From: Mediterraneibacter agrestimuris
GTDB lineage: Bacteria; Bacillota; Clostridia; Lachnospirales; Lachnospiraceae
Assembly: GCF_943193195.1 (NCBI RefSeq)
Contig: NZ_CALPDG010000004.1
Location: 62,001 to 126,000, forward strand
Direction of reading: 5' to 3'
Length of the DNA stretch: 64,000 bases
Positions 27,590 to 36,970 of the stretch are shown one piece after another. The notes beneath the pieces are model-generated. The model was not told the origin of the DNA and did not search any database. It worked only from the letters and a program-made list of their open reading frames with translations. A program made the position numbers and the translations under genes. The first letter of the stretch is position 1. Every line of letters starts with the position of its first letter.

Positions 27590-29167
27590 ATGAAAACCTA
27601 CCGCGTAATACTCGTAGATGATGAACCGATCATCCTGCAGGGACTGCAGATTCTGATCAACTGGGCTTCCTATGGTTTTGAGATTGTCGGCTGCGCTTCT
27701 GATGGCGCTGAAGGCCTGCATCTGATTCAGACATTATCGCCTGATCTTGTTATATCAGATATACAAATGCCGAACATGAGCGGTGTTGAAATGATCAGTC
27801 AGGCTCATGATATATATCGCTGTAAATATATTGTATTAAGCGGATATTCCGATTTTTCTTATGCCCAGCAGTGTATCTCTTACGGGGTACAGGAATATCT
27901 TCTGAAACCAGTTATAGAAGAGGAATTAATCCAGGCTTTGGAAAAAGTAAAACTTTGCATTGATTCCGAAGCTGCTTCGGATGCTGCGATGACACAGCTT
28001 GATGATCTGAATCAGCAGCTCCATATACTGGCAGCAGATGAATTTTTACGGGATATCTCCAACTCTTATTTTGAAACAGACGAAGACTTTTATCATTCGC
28101 TGTCAGATTATGCACTGCAATTTCCGAAAGGGGAACATTATCTCGCAGTCTCTTTTCAAACCTCATCATCTGATAACATTTCACTGCTGCGTGATGTGCT
28201 GACAGAACAATTGGATGCCTTCGGCTGCAATTATTTACTGTTTTACTATGGTAACAATACCTATATGTGTCTGTTTACATTTTCCGAAAATTGTACTGCT
28301 GCCGAAACACATAAAGATATCCAGCAGCTCCACACACAGATTACAGCCTGCTGGAAAGCCGATTTATGTATCGGGATCGGAAAACTTGACACACAGGTAC
28401 GAATGCTTCCGCTTTCCTGCCAGCAGGCATTACACGCACTTTCCTTTAAGATTATCCGCGGCGCAAATTCTGTCAATCCATTTGACAGCACTCTGCAAAA
28501 TGCACATTTTATCCAGACAATTCCGGAAGAACTTTGGAATACCTACCGGCAAAGTCTGCTGCAGTCAAACTTTGCAAGTATTTCCGGTGCAATACAGAAG
28601 ATTTTCCGATATATGACAACAGTATCAAAAATGCCTGTTTTAGGAATCCATATTAATACGCTGAACCTGATTATGACGTGCATCCAATATTTGTCAGAAT
28701 TGCAGACATTTCCGGGCGTCTCTTACGATGATTCTAATTTTATGACACAGATTTCCACGATCCAGACAGCAGAAGAACTGGAAAAATATACAGAAAATAT
28801 GGTTTACAGCCTGATTAATAACAATCGTGATGTCGAAATTGCGAAACCGACGGAATTAATCCAAAGAGTAGAAAATTATATCAATGAAAATTATCTGGAA
28901 GATTTATCATTAATGAATATTGCCCGGGTATTTTACATCTCACCGATTTATCTAAGCCAGACATTTAAAAAGCAAACAGGGCAGCTATATCTAGACTATA
29001 TCACACAAGTAAAGATCAATGCAGCCAAGAAAATGCTTCTGACTACAGATTTGCTGGTATATGAAATTGCAGAACAGTTACACTATAAAGATCCCAAATA
29101 TTTCAGTAAATTGTTCGAGAAAAAAACAGGTAAAAAACCCAGTGAATTTCGGAAGAATCCAAACTAA
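27590..29167 (+). CDS. YesN-type response regulator with AraC domain
   Basis: A 525-residue regulator. The receiver domain has DDEP at residues 9-12 and the phosphorylated Asp in LVISDIQMPNMSG (about 55), with Lys in YLLKPV. A long middle region is followed by an AraC-type pair of helix-turn-helix units (SLMNIARVFYISPIYLSQTF; YEIAEQLHYKDPKYFSKLF) at the C terminus. It forms the partner of the sensor just upstream and should control the divergent sugar transporter. GAAAGGG precedes the ATG. A MITE-like element was inserted 25 bases after the stop. Confidence 0.93.
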   Translation: MKTYRVILVDDEPIILQGLQILINWASYGFEIVGCASDGAEGLHLIQTLSPDLVISDIQMPNMSGVEMISQAHDIYRCKYIVLSGYSDFSYAQQCISYGVQEYLLKPVIEEELIQALEKVKLCIDSEAASDAAMTQLDDLNQQLHILAADEFLRDISNSYFETDEDFYHSLSDYALQFPKGEHYLAVSFQTSSSDNISLLRDVLTEQLDAFGCNYLLFYYGNNTYMCLFTFSENCTAAETHKDIQQLHTQITACWKADLCIGIGKLDTQVRMLPLSCQQALHALSFKIIRGANSVNPFDSTLQNAHFIQTIPEELWNTYRQSLLQSNFASISGAIQKIFRYMTTVSKMPVLGIHINTLNLIMTCIQYLSELQTFPGVSYDDSNFMTQISTIQTAEELEKYTENMVYSLINNNRDVEIAKPTELIQRVENYINENYLEDLSLMNIARVFYISPIYLSQTFKKQTGQLYLDYITQVKINAAKKMLLTTDLLVYEIAEQLHYKDPKYFSKLFEKKTGKKPSEFRKNPN

Positions 29168-29184
29168 GTCATTACACGGACGGT

Positions 29185-29345
29185 TATTTATGGTTACTGT
29201 TCACACGGCATCTTGCACTGCGCTGCAAGGTGTCCGACCAGTGAAGTGATGACGCGATATATCCAGCCCCTCGCCGAAGGCGACTTAAAATGGGCTGGAT
29301 ACTGTTACTGGAGCACCCACAGGGTGTGAACAGTAACTATTTATG
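29185..29345. mobile_element. 145-bp MITE-like structured element with 8-bp target duplication
   Basis: The element (29193-29337) begins GTTACTGTTCACAC and ends with the inverse, GTGTGAACAGTAAC. TATTTATG stands directly on both sides (29185-29192 and 29338-29345). Inside are more stems: CATCTTGCA/TGCAAGGTG with one G-U, a perfect TATCCAGCCC/GGGCTGGATA enclosing TCGCC/GGCGA, and CACCC/GGGTG. No protein is encoded. Ends and duplication length match the short element at 19659-19693. Confidence 0.8.
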
Positions 29346-29441
29346 ATTTGCTGTACTAGCTATTTCAAATAAAACCTGTTATAATCTTTACGAAATTACT
29401 AAAATGCCTTTTTGAGGAGAATTTTCACGGAGGCTCTGCGA

Positions 29442-30284
29442 ATGAAAGAGAAATTAAAACACTTTTCGGCGCTTACTTTCAGTACTTTGGTTATGGCTGC
29501 CGGCATTTATTTTTTCAAATTTACCAACAACTTCACCTTTGGAGGCATTACAGGTCTCGCTGTACTGATCGCAAAAACCGGATTCATGTCCGCCGGCGAC
29601 TTTACTTTTGTTACAAACATGCTGCTTCTGGTTCTGGGATTCATTATCCTCGGTACAAAGTTTGCCGCAAAGACAGCTTATTGCAGTATTCTGCTGTCTG
29701 TTGCCCTTTCCGCATTGGAGCGTCTCTGTCCGATGAGCAGTCCACTGACCGACCAGCCGATGCTGGAGCTTTGTTTTGCGATCGCACTGCCGGCGCTCGG
29801 AAGCGCAATTCTGTTTAATATCGGTTCCTCCAGCGGTGGCACGGATATCATGGCCATGATCCTGAAGAAATATTCTAGTTTCGATATTGGGAAAGCCCTT
29901 CTGATCACTGACATTGTAATTACAGTTGCAGGCTGTTTTGTATTTGATATCGAAACCGGACTGTACTCTTTCCTCGGTCTTGCGATCCGTTCCTTTATGA
30001 TTGATAACTTCATCGAGAGTTTTAATCTCTCCAAATATTTCAACGTAGTGTGCGACCATCCTGACCCAATTTGTGATTTTATCACTCATGAACTTGGGAG
30101 AAGCGCCACAGTCTGTCAGGCACAGGGCGCATTTTCCGGAAAAGACAAGTATATTATCTTTACAGCCCTGAACCGGCCGCAGGCGGTAAAGCTTCGTAAC
30201 TTTATCAAAGCAAATGAACCGGAAGCATTTATTTTAATTTCCAACACAAGCGAGATTATCGGAAAAGGATTTCACAGTATTTAA
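29442..30284 (+). CDS. YitT family membrane protein (DUF161/DUF2179)
   Basis: A 280-residue protein with five or six membrane helices, the conserved GSSSGGTDIMAMILKKYSS loop near the middle, and a C-terminal DUF2179 domain (GRSATVCQAQGAFSGKDKYI) on the cytoplasmic side. Members are common in Firmicutes and their transport substrate is unknown. The start at 29442 follows GGAGG by eight bases; an upstream TTG frame is rejected. A DUF4321 gene follows after 32 bases and is probably co-transcribed. Confidence 0.88.
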   Translation: MKEKLKHFSALTFSTLVMAAGIYFFKFTNNFTFGGITGLAVLIAKTGFMSAGDFTFVTNMLLLVLGFIILGTKFAAKTAYCSILLSVALSALERLCPMSSPLTDQPMLELCFAIALPALGSAILFNIGSSSGGTDIMAMILKKYSSFDIGKALLITDIVITVAGCFVFDIETGLYSFLGLAIRSFMIDNFIESFNLSKYFNVVCDHPDPICDFITHELGRSATVCQAQGAFSGKDKYIIFTALNRPQAVKLRNFIKANEPEAFILISNTSEIIGKGFHSI

Positions 30285-30316
30285 AATACAAAAAGTAATT
30301 ACAAGGAGGTTTACAT

Positions 30317-30577
30317 ATGAAGGGAACAGGAAGAAAAAATGCCTGGGCATTATTCTTACTCATTTTATCAGGAATCGTTTTAGGCGGATTTATAGGCATG
30401 CTGGCAGAAGGCATTTCCTGGCTTAGCTGGCTTTCTTACGGTCAGTCGTTCGGACTAGACGCCCCGATCGTCTTAAATCTGGGAGTGCTCTTAATAACAT
30501 TCGGACTTTCGATTAAAATTTCCATTGCAAGTATCGTCGGCATCCTCATTGCGATTCTGATTTATCGTCTTTTATAA
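30317..30577 (+). CDS. DUF4321 small membrane protein
   Basis: An 86-residue protein with two hydrophobic segments (about 10-30 and 58-84) separated by a short loop; it ends IAILIYRLL. DUF4321 proteins occur widely in clostridia, often close to cell division or replication genes, and have no known function. AAGGAGG precedes the ATG. It is the last gene of its operon; a bidirectional terminator follows 17 bases later. Confidence 0.8.
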   Translation: MKGTGRKNAWALFLLILSGIVLGGFIGMLAEGISWLSWLSYGQSFGLDAPIVLNLGVLLITFGLSIKISIASIVGILIAILIYRLL

Positions 30578-30594
30578 AATATGACGCCAACTGG

Positions 30595-30638
30595 AAAAGG
30601 GGCAGTCGGAAATGATTATTTCCCGATCGCCCCTTTTT
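30595..30638. terminator. Bidirectional terminator between DUF4321 and telA
   Basis: An extended stem with AAAAGGGGC/GCCCCTTTT outer arms and a TCGG...CCGA inner part, with A-runs and T-runs at its ends. It serves both the plus-strand DUF4321 gene and the minus-strand telA gene. Confidence 0.88.
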
Positions 30639-30646
30639 GACTTTTA

Positions 30647-31777
30647 TTACCCATGAATCTGTAATAACTTCTGCTTCAGATCATTTTCCAATTTTACCAT
30701 CTCAGCCTCTGCCGCACGGCGCTTTTCTCTGCCTTCCTGCTGAATATGCATCACTTCATCCAGTGTTGAGATCAGCGATTCATTTGTCGCCTTCAATGTC
30801 TCCATATCTACTATACCCCGCTCAGATTCCCTCGCAGTATCCAGTGTTGCCATCTTAAGCTTCTCCGCATTCTTCTTCAGCAATTCATTGGTCATATCTG
30901 TCACTTCACGCTGTGCCGCAGCCGCCTGTGCAGAATGCTCCACGCCCAGAGCAAGCACCATCTGACTCTTCCAGAGCGGAATTGTATTCACTATAGTGGA
31001 CTGAATTTTCTCTACCATCATCGTATCGTTGTTCTGCACAAGACGAATCTGCGGTGCAGTCTGTATAGAAATCTGGCGTGTCAGTTCAAGGTCATGAATT
31101 TTTTTCTCGAATCTGCCGCACATAGAATCCAAGTCCCGTGCTGCCTGTGCGTCCTCCGCCAGTCCGCTCTGTTGTGCTCTCATAGTCAGTTCCGCCAGTT
31201 TCGCGGCACGCACTTCTTCCAGCTTTTTCTTCCCCGCCATAATGTACATTGTCAATTCTTTAAAATATGTCAGATTCAGCTCATACATTTTGTCCAAAAT
31301 CGCAACATCCTTCAATAACTGTACCTGATGATTCTCCAGAACCTTACAGATTTCATTGATGTTCGTTTCTGCTTTCGCATATTTCGCCTTCATTGCGCTG
31401 ATCTTATTGGATCCTTTTTTGAAAAATCCAAGAAATCCTTTTTCCTCTTCTTCGTCGAAATCTTTCAATTCTTTCACAACACCAGAAAGCAGATTACCAA
31501 TTTCCCCCATATCTTTAGTTTTTACATTTTCCAGAGCAGTTTCAGAAAAATCCGCCATCTTCTTCTGTGTTCCCGCCCCATACTGCAATATCATCTGTGA
31601 ATTGGTCAGATCAATCTGCTCTGCAAACTTTGCTACTGCCTGCTTTTCTTCCGCTGACAGTACATCTTCTTCTGCAATTGATTGTTCTTTCTTTATTTCC
31701 ACAACCTCCTGTCTCGTCTCCTTAAAAGGATCCAGAGTCAATGTTGGTGTTGCGATATCTGCAAATTCGTTATTCAT
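30647..31777 (-). CDS. TelA/KlaA-family toxic anion resistance protein
   Basis: A 376-residue protein, mostly helical and rich in Glu, Lys and Gln, with long coiled-coil-prone stretches. ILQYGAGTQKKMADFSETAL near residue 60 and SNKISAMKAKYAKAETNI are typical of the TelA family. Members were named from tellurite resistance, but most are linked to envelope stress. It follows the XpaC gene after 28 bases on the same strand, a pair seen in many Firmicutes, so they likely act together at the membrane. A GGAGG site precedes the ATG. Confidence 0.88.
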   Translation of the reverse strand: MNNEFADIATPTLTLDPFKETRQEVVEIKKEQSIAEEDVLSAEEKQAVAKFAEQIDLTNSQMILQYGAGTQKKMADFSETALENVKTKDMGEIGNLLSGVVKELKDFDEEEEKGFLGFFKKGSNKISAMKAKYAKAETNINEICKVLENHQVQLLKDVAILDKMYELNLTYFKELTMYIMAGKKKLEEVRAAKLAELTMRAQQSGLAEDAQAARDLDSMCGRFEKKIHDLELTRQISIQTAPQIRLVQNNDTMMVEKIQSTIVNTIPLWKSQMVLALGVEHSAQAAAAQREVTDMTNELLKKNAEKLKMATLDTARESERGIVDMETLKATNESLISTLDEVMHIQQEGREKRRAAEAEMVKLENDLKQKLLQIHG

Positions 31778-31805
31778 GCTTCAAGTCCTCCTTGTTATTG
31801 GACAT

Positions 31806-33149
31806 TTATTTATTTTGTGCTCCTCTTAATCCATCCTCTGTCAGACCTTCCTGCGCCAGCATTGTATGCAGCACGGAAATATCCGATGACACATCCCACG
31901 CTGTATCCTGGAACAGACTGTCCAAAAGCTTCTCAAACGCAACATTCAATGTGTCCAGTGTCTTTTCAATTTCTCTCTTGGAAGAAATGATATTCTCTCC
32001 CTGTATTGGCTGACTATCCAAATCTTCGTATGCTTCCAGCAGTTTTACCGTCGTCGGCAGATAATACTCCATCATCCGGTGCAGATCGGAAACGATATCA
32101 GGATTCTGCTCTACTCTGTCAAATATTTTATCTACAAGCAGTTCAATTCTGGAAATCTTCGCTGAAATCTCTTCTCCCGGAATAGCATCATTACAAGCCC
32201 GGATTTTGCGGATATACATTTCCCCCGCCTGTATCACTTCCTTCACCTCCGGTGACAGGCTGCGATTGCCTTGTGCTGCTGTCTCCTGTGCCTGTTTCTG
32301 CTGTTCCTCTTTTACCTTCTGCTTCTTCTCCCGCTCTTCCATTTCTACACGGTTCATTAACTCTGTAAACTGCTGATATGCCTTATGCGTTACCATCAGA
32401 CAGGTATTCTTTGAATCTAGATGTCCTTCCTTAAACCACCCTTTCTGAATCATCTTTTCCAAATCCTGTACGATATACTTCTTATTCTTACCAGTCTGCG
32501 CCTGTAATTCTTTGATGTCACAATACTCTCTGCCTCCAATTGTACGAATATAATTGCGAAACCTGCGCACTCTGCCGAGTATTTTAGTCCCCACAGCCCC
32601 TGCGCTTCCAAAAATAACAGTTGGAATTCCGGTCAACACCAACGCTCCCCAGAAACCAATACTCATATCTCCTGAAGCCAATCCTGCCACAAGTGTCAGC
32701 AACAGACCAATTGCTGAAATTCCGCCGATTCCATATCCCACAACAGAAAGCCCCATTCCGCCGATTCTCGCCGGAGTTGCTGCACTATACACTGCCGGAG
32801 TTGTACTTCCGTACGCAAGACTTCCCGAAGCACTGTTAAAGTCCTCTCCCTGATACCGGTATCCACCCCCGCTGTAAGCATTCCCCTGCTGCCTTTGCCT
32901 CTGTGCATCCGCCCGCCGTCTCTTCTCTTCTTCCTGTCTTCGTCTCTGCGCCGCCTGTTCCTGCTGACTCCGGATATTTTCATTGACCACATTCCCCACA
33001 TTGCGCATAGTGTGTGAAAAATAATCCACTGCCCCGTTGACAGTATCTGAAATTGTCCGGTTCAGCATACTATAATCCCGTGAATCAATCGCATCCTGTA
33101 CATTTCTGCGGATTTCCTCACCAAATCTTTCCCAATCACGGTTCTCCAT
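31806..33149 (-). CDS. XpaC family protein (5-bromo-4-chloroindolyl phosphate hydrolysis)
   Basis: A 447-residue protein. A charged N-terminal half with a Gln/Arg-rich stretch (about 65-90) is followed by two membrane segments (about 130-160 and 163-185) and a long helical C-terminal part with ISAKISRIELLVDKIFDRVE. This matches the XpaC family, named for an indolyl-phosphate phenotype; its mechanism is not known. It is the first gene of the XpaC-TelA operon. Confidence 0.85.
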   Translation of the reverse strand: MENRDWERFGEEIRRNVQDAIDSRDYSMLNRTISDTVNGAVDYFSHTMRNVGNVVNENIRSQQEQAAQRRRQEEEKRRRADAQRQRQQGNAYSGGGYRYQGEDFNSASGSLAYGSTTPAVYSAATPARIGGMGLSVVGYGIGGISAIGLLLTLVAGLASGDMSIGFWGALVLTGIPTVIFGSAGAVGTKILGRVRRFRNYIRTIGGREYCDIKELQAQTGKNKKYIVQDLEKMIQKGWFKEGHLDSKNTCLMVTHKAYQQFTELMNRVEMEEREKKQKVKEEQQKQAQETAAQGNRSLSPEVKEVIQAGEMYIRKIRACNDAIPGEEISAKISRIELLVDKIFDRVEQNPDIVSDLHRMMEYYLPTTVKLLEAYEDLDSQPIQGENIISSKREIEKTLDTLNVAFEKLLDSLFQDTAWDVSSDISVLHTMLAQEGLTEDGLRGAQNK

Positions 33150-33250
33150 CTGTGACCTCCCGCCTTCTTTTTCTTGACCTAGAAAAACATTTTATTTTAT
33201 AATCAGTTTAGACAGATTTAGAGCAAAAGTCAAGAATGGAGAAACATTTT

Positions 33251-33892
33251 ATGGAACTGAATATTTTATATGAGGATAACGATATCATTGTCTGTGTCAA
33301 ACCTGCCGGAATCGCTGTACAGAGCAGTCATATCGGCGCCCCTGACATGGTCAGTCTTCTCAAAAATCATTTACATGCATCCTCCCCCAGCAGGTCTCCT
33401 TACCTCGCTGTCATCCACCGTCTGGACCAGCCGGTAACCGGTCTCCTTGTATTCGGAAAAAATAAAAAAGCCGCTGCCAAGCTCACACGCCAGCTCACGG
33501 GCTCTGGATTCGGCAAGCATTATCTTGCTGTTCTAAGCAGTATACCTGCAATTGAAGAAGCAGATCTGACTGATTATATGGTAAAGGACGGACGCACCAA
33601 TACATCCCGTATCTGTAGAAAAGATACTCCCAATGCAAAAGAAGCACGGCTTCATTATAAATTAATCAAAAAAACAAAAGCTTCCGCCGTTGCAGACATC
33701 ACTCTGGACACCGGACGCCATCATCAGATCCGTGTACAAATGTCTGCCCTAGGCTGCCCCATCCTCGGAGACACCAAATACGGCGCGCCTGCTGCGGATC
33801 AGCTTCATCTGTATGCCTGCCGGCTGACCTTCCACCACCCGACCGGGGGGCAACTGTTGGAATTCAATCTAAATATTTCCGACATTCTCTGA
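33251..33892 (+). CDS. RluA-family pseudouridine synthase
   Basis: A 213-residue enzyme that isomerises uridine in RNA. The catalytic Asp is in HRLDQPVTGLLVF, and DTGRHHQIRVQM and LGDTKYG are the further family motifs. There is no S4 RNA-binding domain, as in the short RluA/RsuA-like members. The start at 33251 (MELNILYEDNDIIVCVKP) is preferred because GGAG lies upstream; the frame starts five codons earlier. It stands alone, divergent from the XpaC gene. The target RNA cannot be told from sequence. Confidence 0.9.
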   Translation: MELNILYEDNDIIVCVKPAGIAVQSSHIGAPDMVSLLKNHLHASSPSRSPYLAVIHRLDQPVTGLLVFGKNKKAAAKLTRQLTGSGFGKHYLAVLSSIPAIEEADLTDYMVKDGRTNTSRICRKDTPNAKEARLHYKLIKKTKASAVADITLDTGRHHQIRVQMSALGCPILGDTKYGAPAADQLHLYACRLTFHHPTGGQLLEFNLNISDIL

Positions 33893-33984
33893 TTCACACT
33901 TGGCAGCCCGGAATTAAAAGAGAATACTAATTTTCAAAATACAAACCATACAGCAATAAGATTACTGCACGGCGAATCTTTATA

Positions 33985-34024
33985 AATCAGCAGGCACCCG
34001 GAAATCTCCGAGCGCCTGCTGATT
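33985..34024 (-). terminator. Terminator after spoVG
   Basis: A long stem with arms AATCAGCAGGC and GCCTGCTGATT and a shorter inner CGG/CCG pair. It abuts the spoVG stop. A second-strand T-rich tract follows. Confidence 0.8.
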
Positions 34025-34026
34025 TA

Positions 34027-34305
34027 CTATTCTTCCGTATCCGGTTCTTCTTCTAATACAGTATTATATCTCTCCAATATGGTGTCCTGAATTTTCTCTC
34101 TCGTACCAGAATTAATCGGATGTGCTATATCACGATATTCACCATCTAATGCCTTCTTGCTCGGCATTGCGATAAACAGCCCCTTTTCTCCTTCAATCAC
34201 CTTAATATCATGTACTACAAATTCATCATCGATTGTAATAGATACTACAGCTTTTAACTTCCCCTCTTTTGCGACTTTACGAACGCGCACATCTGTAATT
34301 CTCAT
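34027..34305 (-). CDS. spoVG: Stage V sporulation protein G, RNA-binding regulator
   Basis: A 92-residue SpoVG protein; ITDVRVRKV opens it and [19 protein letters not shown] and YRDIAHPI follow, the family pattern. It binds nucleic acids and regulates septation, sporulation and envelope genes. Length is normal. It sits downstream of glgCD on the same strand, separated by 42 bases, and may be read from its own promoter. GGAG precedes the ATG. Confidence 0.97.
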   Translation of the reverse strand: MRITDVRVRKVAKEGKLKAVVSITIDDEFVVHDIKVIEGEKGLFIAMPSKKALDGEYRDIAHPINSGTREKIQDTILERYNTVLEEEPDTEE

Positions 34306-34347
34306 TTGTTCAGTCTCCTTTCATCGTCCTGCTCTGTCCGGCAGGCT

Positions 34348-35466
34348 CTACATTGCATATCTATCGTTCTTTTCAATTACAATTTTCACACCATTTTCAC
34401 CAATATGCCTTGTATTTGCCCGAATTGTGCCGCGGCTTTCCACAATACAGTTTTCTATATATGTGTTGTCACCAAGATACACATCATTTAAAACAATAGA
34501 ATTCTTAATCACACAATTATTTCCTACAAACACTTTCTTAAAGATGACTGAATTTTCAACGGTTCCATTGATGATGCTTCCGCTTCCTATCAGACTGTTC
34601 TTCACGGAGGCTCCCGGATTATACTTCGCCGGAGGCTGATCGCTCACCTTTGAATATATTAATGGAAGTTCCTTAAAAAAATACTTTCTAACTTCCGGCT
34701 TCAAAAATGCCATATTAGTTTTATAATAAGAATCTACGGTTGCTATATTACTCCAGTAACTTTTCAGCTTATATCCATATATCTTTTTGAGATTTTTATA
34801 ACGGATCAAAATATCACTGACAAAGTCATAACGGTCTTCTTGCTGACTGTGCTCGATCAGATCGATCAGAAGTCTTCTTCTCATCACGTATATACCTGTG
34901 GATATCGTTTGTGAATGCGCAACCATCGGTTTTTCTTCAAAATCTTCGATCCGTGCCGACTCATTCATACGGACAGTTCCAAACCTGGTCGCGTCTTCGC
35001 TGTCCTGAAGTTCTTTCACCACAACAGTAATGTCCGAACGCTTAGCAATGTGATACTCCAATACCTTATTATAGTCCAGCTTGTACACCGCGTCCCCAGA
35101 AGCAATGATCACATACGGCTCATGACACTTCTTCAGAAAATCCAGATTCTGATAAATAGCGTCTGCCGTTCCACGGTACCAATATCCGTTATTTGTTGTG
35201 ATCACCGGTGTAAATACATATAATCCCCCTTGCTTTCTTCCGAAATCCCACCACTTGGAGGAATTCAGATGTTCATTCAGGGAGCGTGCATTATACTGGG
35301 TCAGCACTGCTACCTTCTGAATATGGGAATTGGTCATGTTACTCAATGCAAAGTCAATCGCCCTGTAACTGGATGCAACCGGCATTGCCGCTACCGCCCG
35401 CTTTGTCGTCAATTCCGTCATCTTTCTGTTATTGCCGCCTGCAAGGATAATACCAACTGCTCTCAT
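34348..35466 (-). CDS. glgD: GlgD-type glucose-1-phosphate adenylyltransferase subunit
   Basis: A 372-residue ADP-glucose pyrophosphorylase-like subunit. The nucleotidyltransferase motif is altered ([14 protein letters not shown]), as in GlgD, which needs GlgC to form the active heteromer. A left-handed beta-helix follows ([20 protein letters not shown]). The start at 35466 overlaps the glgC stop as ATGA, so the two are coupled. It takes part in glycogen synthesis. A second pair lies at 61.8 kb. Confidence 0.93.
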   Translation of the reverse strand: MRAVGIILAGGNNRKMTELTTKRAVAAMPVASSYRAIDFALSNMTNSHIQKVAVLTQYNARSLNEHLNSSKWWDFGRKQGGLYVFTPVITTNNGYWYRGTADAIYQNLDFLKKCHEPYVIIASGDAVYKLDYNKVLEYHIAKRSDITVVVKELQDSEDATRFGTVRMNESARIEDFEEKPMVAHSQTISTGIYVMRRRLLIDLIEHSQQEDRYDFVSDILIRYKNLKKIYGYKLKSYWSNIATVDSYYKTNMAFLKPEVRKYFFKELPLIYSKVSDQPPAKYNPGASVKNSLIGSGSIINGTVENSVIFKKVFVGNNCVIKNSIVLNDVYLGDNTYIENCIVESRGTIRANTRHIGENGVKIVIEKNDRYAM

Positions 35467-36737
35467 CTCCAATCACCTGCCTTTATCAATGTCTCTCCGC
35501 CTGCCAGCATTCCCTCTTTGTAATCTTCAATAGTTGTCCTTCCGCTGATGGCAGTATTCTTTCCAATCTGCACGTCTGAAGGTATGATGGAGTTTTCTCC
35601 GATCGTTGCCAGTCCGCCGCTGTAGATATGCGGTTTGAGCTTGTTTTGCACTTCCGCGCCGATTCCGATAACGACATTATCGCCAATAGTGGTATTCTCT
35701 GCGATGATCGCTTTCTCAATAACACAATTCTCACCGATCACAACGTCTCTCATAATGATAGAATCCTTCACAACACTACCCTTGCCGATTGTGATACCGG
35801 CTCCTAATACAGAACTGCGCACCTCACCGTAAATCTCTGTTCCGTTACTGATAATACAGCGGTCAGCCACTGCCTGCTCTGCAATATACTGCGGTGGAAG
35901 GTTCATACTGTTGGTATATATTTTCCAGAACTCTTCATACAGATTAAATTCCGGAATAATATCGATCAGTTCCATATTCGCTTCCCAATAAGAACTTAAG
36001 GTTCCTACATCCTTCCAGTAGCCATTATATTCGTAAGCAAACAATCTCTTGCCATTTGCATGGCAGTACGGAATAACATGCTTCCCGAAATCACAATTCG
36101 GCTGGTTGGAAAGCGTAAGAAGTGCTTCTCTTAGTACCGGCCAGCTAAAAATATAAATTCCCATGGAGGCAAGATTACTGCTGGGCTGTTCCGGTTTCTC
36201 CTCAAACTCCCTGATCTGACTCTCTGAATCTGTCACTACAATTCCAAAACGGCTTGCTTCCTCAATCGGTACCGGCATTGCCGCAATAGTTACATCAGCC
36301 TTATTCGCTTTATGGAAGTCCAGCATCACTTCATAATCCATCTTATAGATGTGGTCTCCCGAAAGAATCAGTACATAATCAGGATTAAATCCTTCTATAT
36401 AGTCAAGATTCTGGTAAATTGCATTGGCTGTTCCTGTGTACCACTCACTGTTGGAACTTTTCTCATAGGGCGGAAGAATGGAAACACCGCCTACATTACG
36501 ATCCAAATCCCATGGAATTCCGATACCGATATGTGTATTCAAGCGTAAAGGCTGATACTGTGTCAAAACACCAACTGTATCCACCCCTGAATTGATACAG
36601 TTACTAAGTGGAAAGTCAATAATCCGGTATTTACCGCCGAAAGCCACTGCCGGCTTAGCCACCTTTGAAGTCAGCACCCCCAGCCGGCTGCCTTGTCCAC
36701 CCGCAAGCAGCATGGCAATCATTTCTTTCTTAACCAT
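35463..36737 (-). CDS. glgC: Glucose-1-phosphate adenylyltransferase, catalytic subunit
   Basis: A 424-residue enzyme that makes ADP-glucose from glucose-1-phosphate and ATP, the first committed step of glycogen synthesis. [11 protein letters not shown] (about 11-21), [20 protein letters not shown] and FEEKP are the catalytic and binding motifs. A C-terminal beta-helix follows. It starts behind its own promoter and is coupled to glgD. It diverges from murC across 233 bases. Confidence 0.96.
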   Translation of the reverse strand: MVKKEMIAMLLAGGQGSRLGVLTSKVAKPAVAFGGKYRIIDFPLSNCINSGVDTVGVLTQYQPLRLNTHIGIGIPWDLDRNVGGVSILPPYEKSSNSEWYTGTANAIYQNLDYIEGFNPDYVLILSGDHIYKMDYEVMLDFHKANKADVTIAAMPVPIEEASRFGIVVTDSESQIREFEEKPEQPSSNLASMGIYIFSWPVLREALLTLSNQPNCDFGKHVIPYCHANGKRLFAYEYNGYWKDVGTLSSYWEANMELIDIIPEFNLYEEFWKIYTNSMNLPPQYIAEQAVADRCIISNGTEIYGEVRSSVLGAGITIGKGSVVKDSIIMRDVVIGENCVIEKAIIAENTTIGDNVVIGIGAEVQNKLKPHIYSGGLATIGENSIIPSDVQIGKNTAISGRTTIEDYKEGMLAGGETLIKAGDWR

Positions 36738-36768
36738 GTTGTCACCTCATTTCTAGTTCATTTAATTC

Positions 36769-36889
36769 ATTATAGCATACTTTTTTGATATGTGAATATA
36801 TTTCACAATTTTTCAGTCGAATTTCGACACTTTTTGTGGGATTTAAACAAAAAAGAACCTCTTTCAATTTTTCTCATATATAGTATAAT
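36769..36889. promoter_or_regulatory. Divergent promoters of glgC and murC
   Basis: For glgC, TTCACA (36796-36791) and TATAAT (36774-36769) on the minus strand, 16 bases apart. For murC, TTTCAA (36862-36867) and TATAAT (36884-36889) on the plus strand, 16 bases apart. About 65 AT-rich bases separate the two -35 boxes. murC then has a leader of about 80 bases. Confidence 0.65.
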
Positions 36890-36970
36890 ATATTCAAGCG
36901 CTGATATTTATATGACTAGATTATTTTTGTATACACTGCAGCGTCTATCAAAAAGAAGGGACATCTATTT

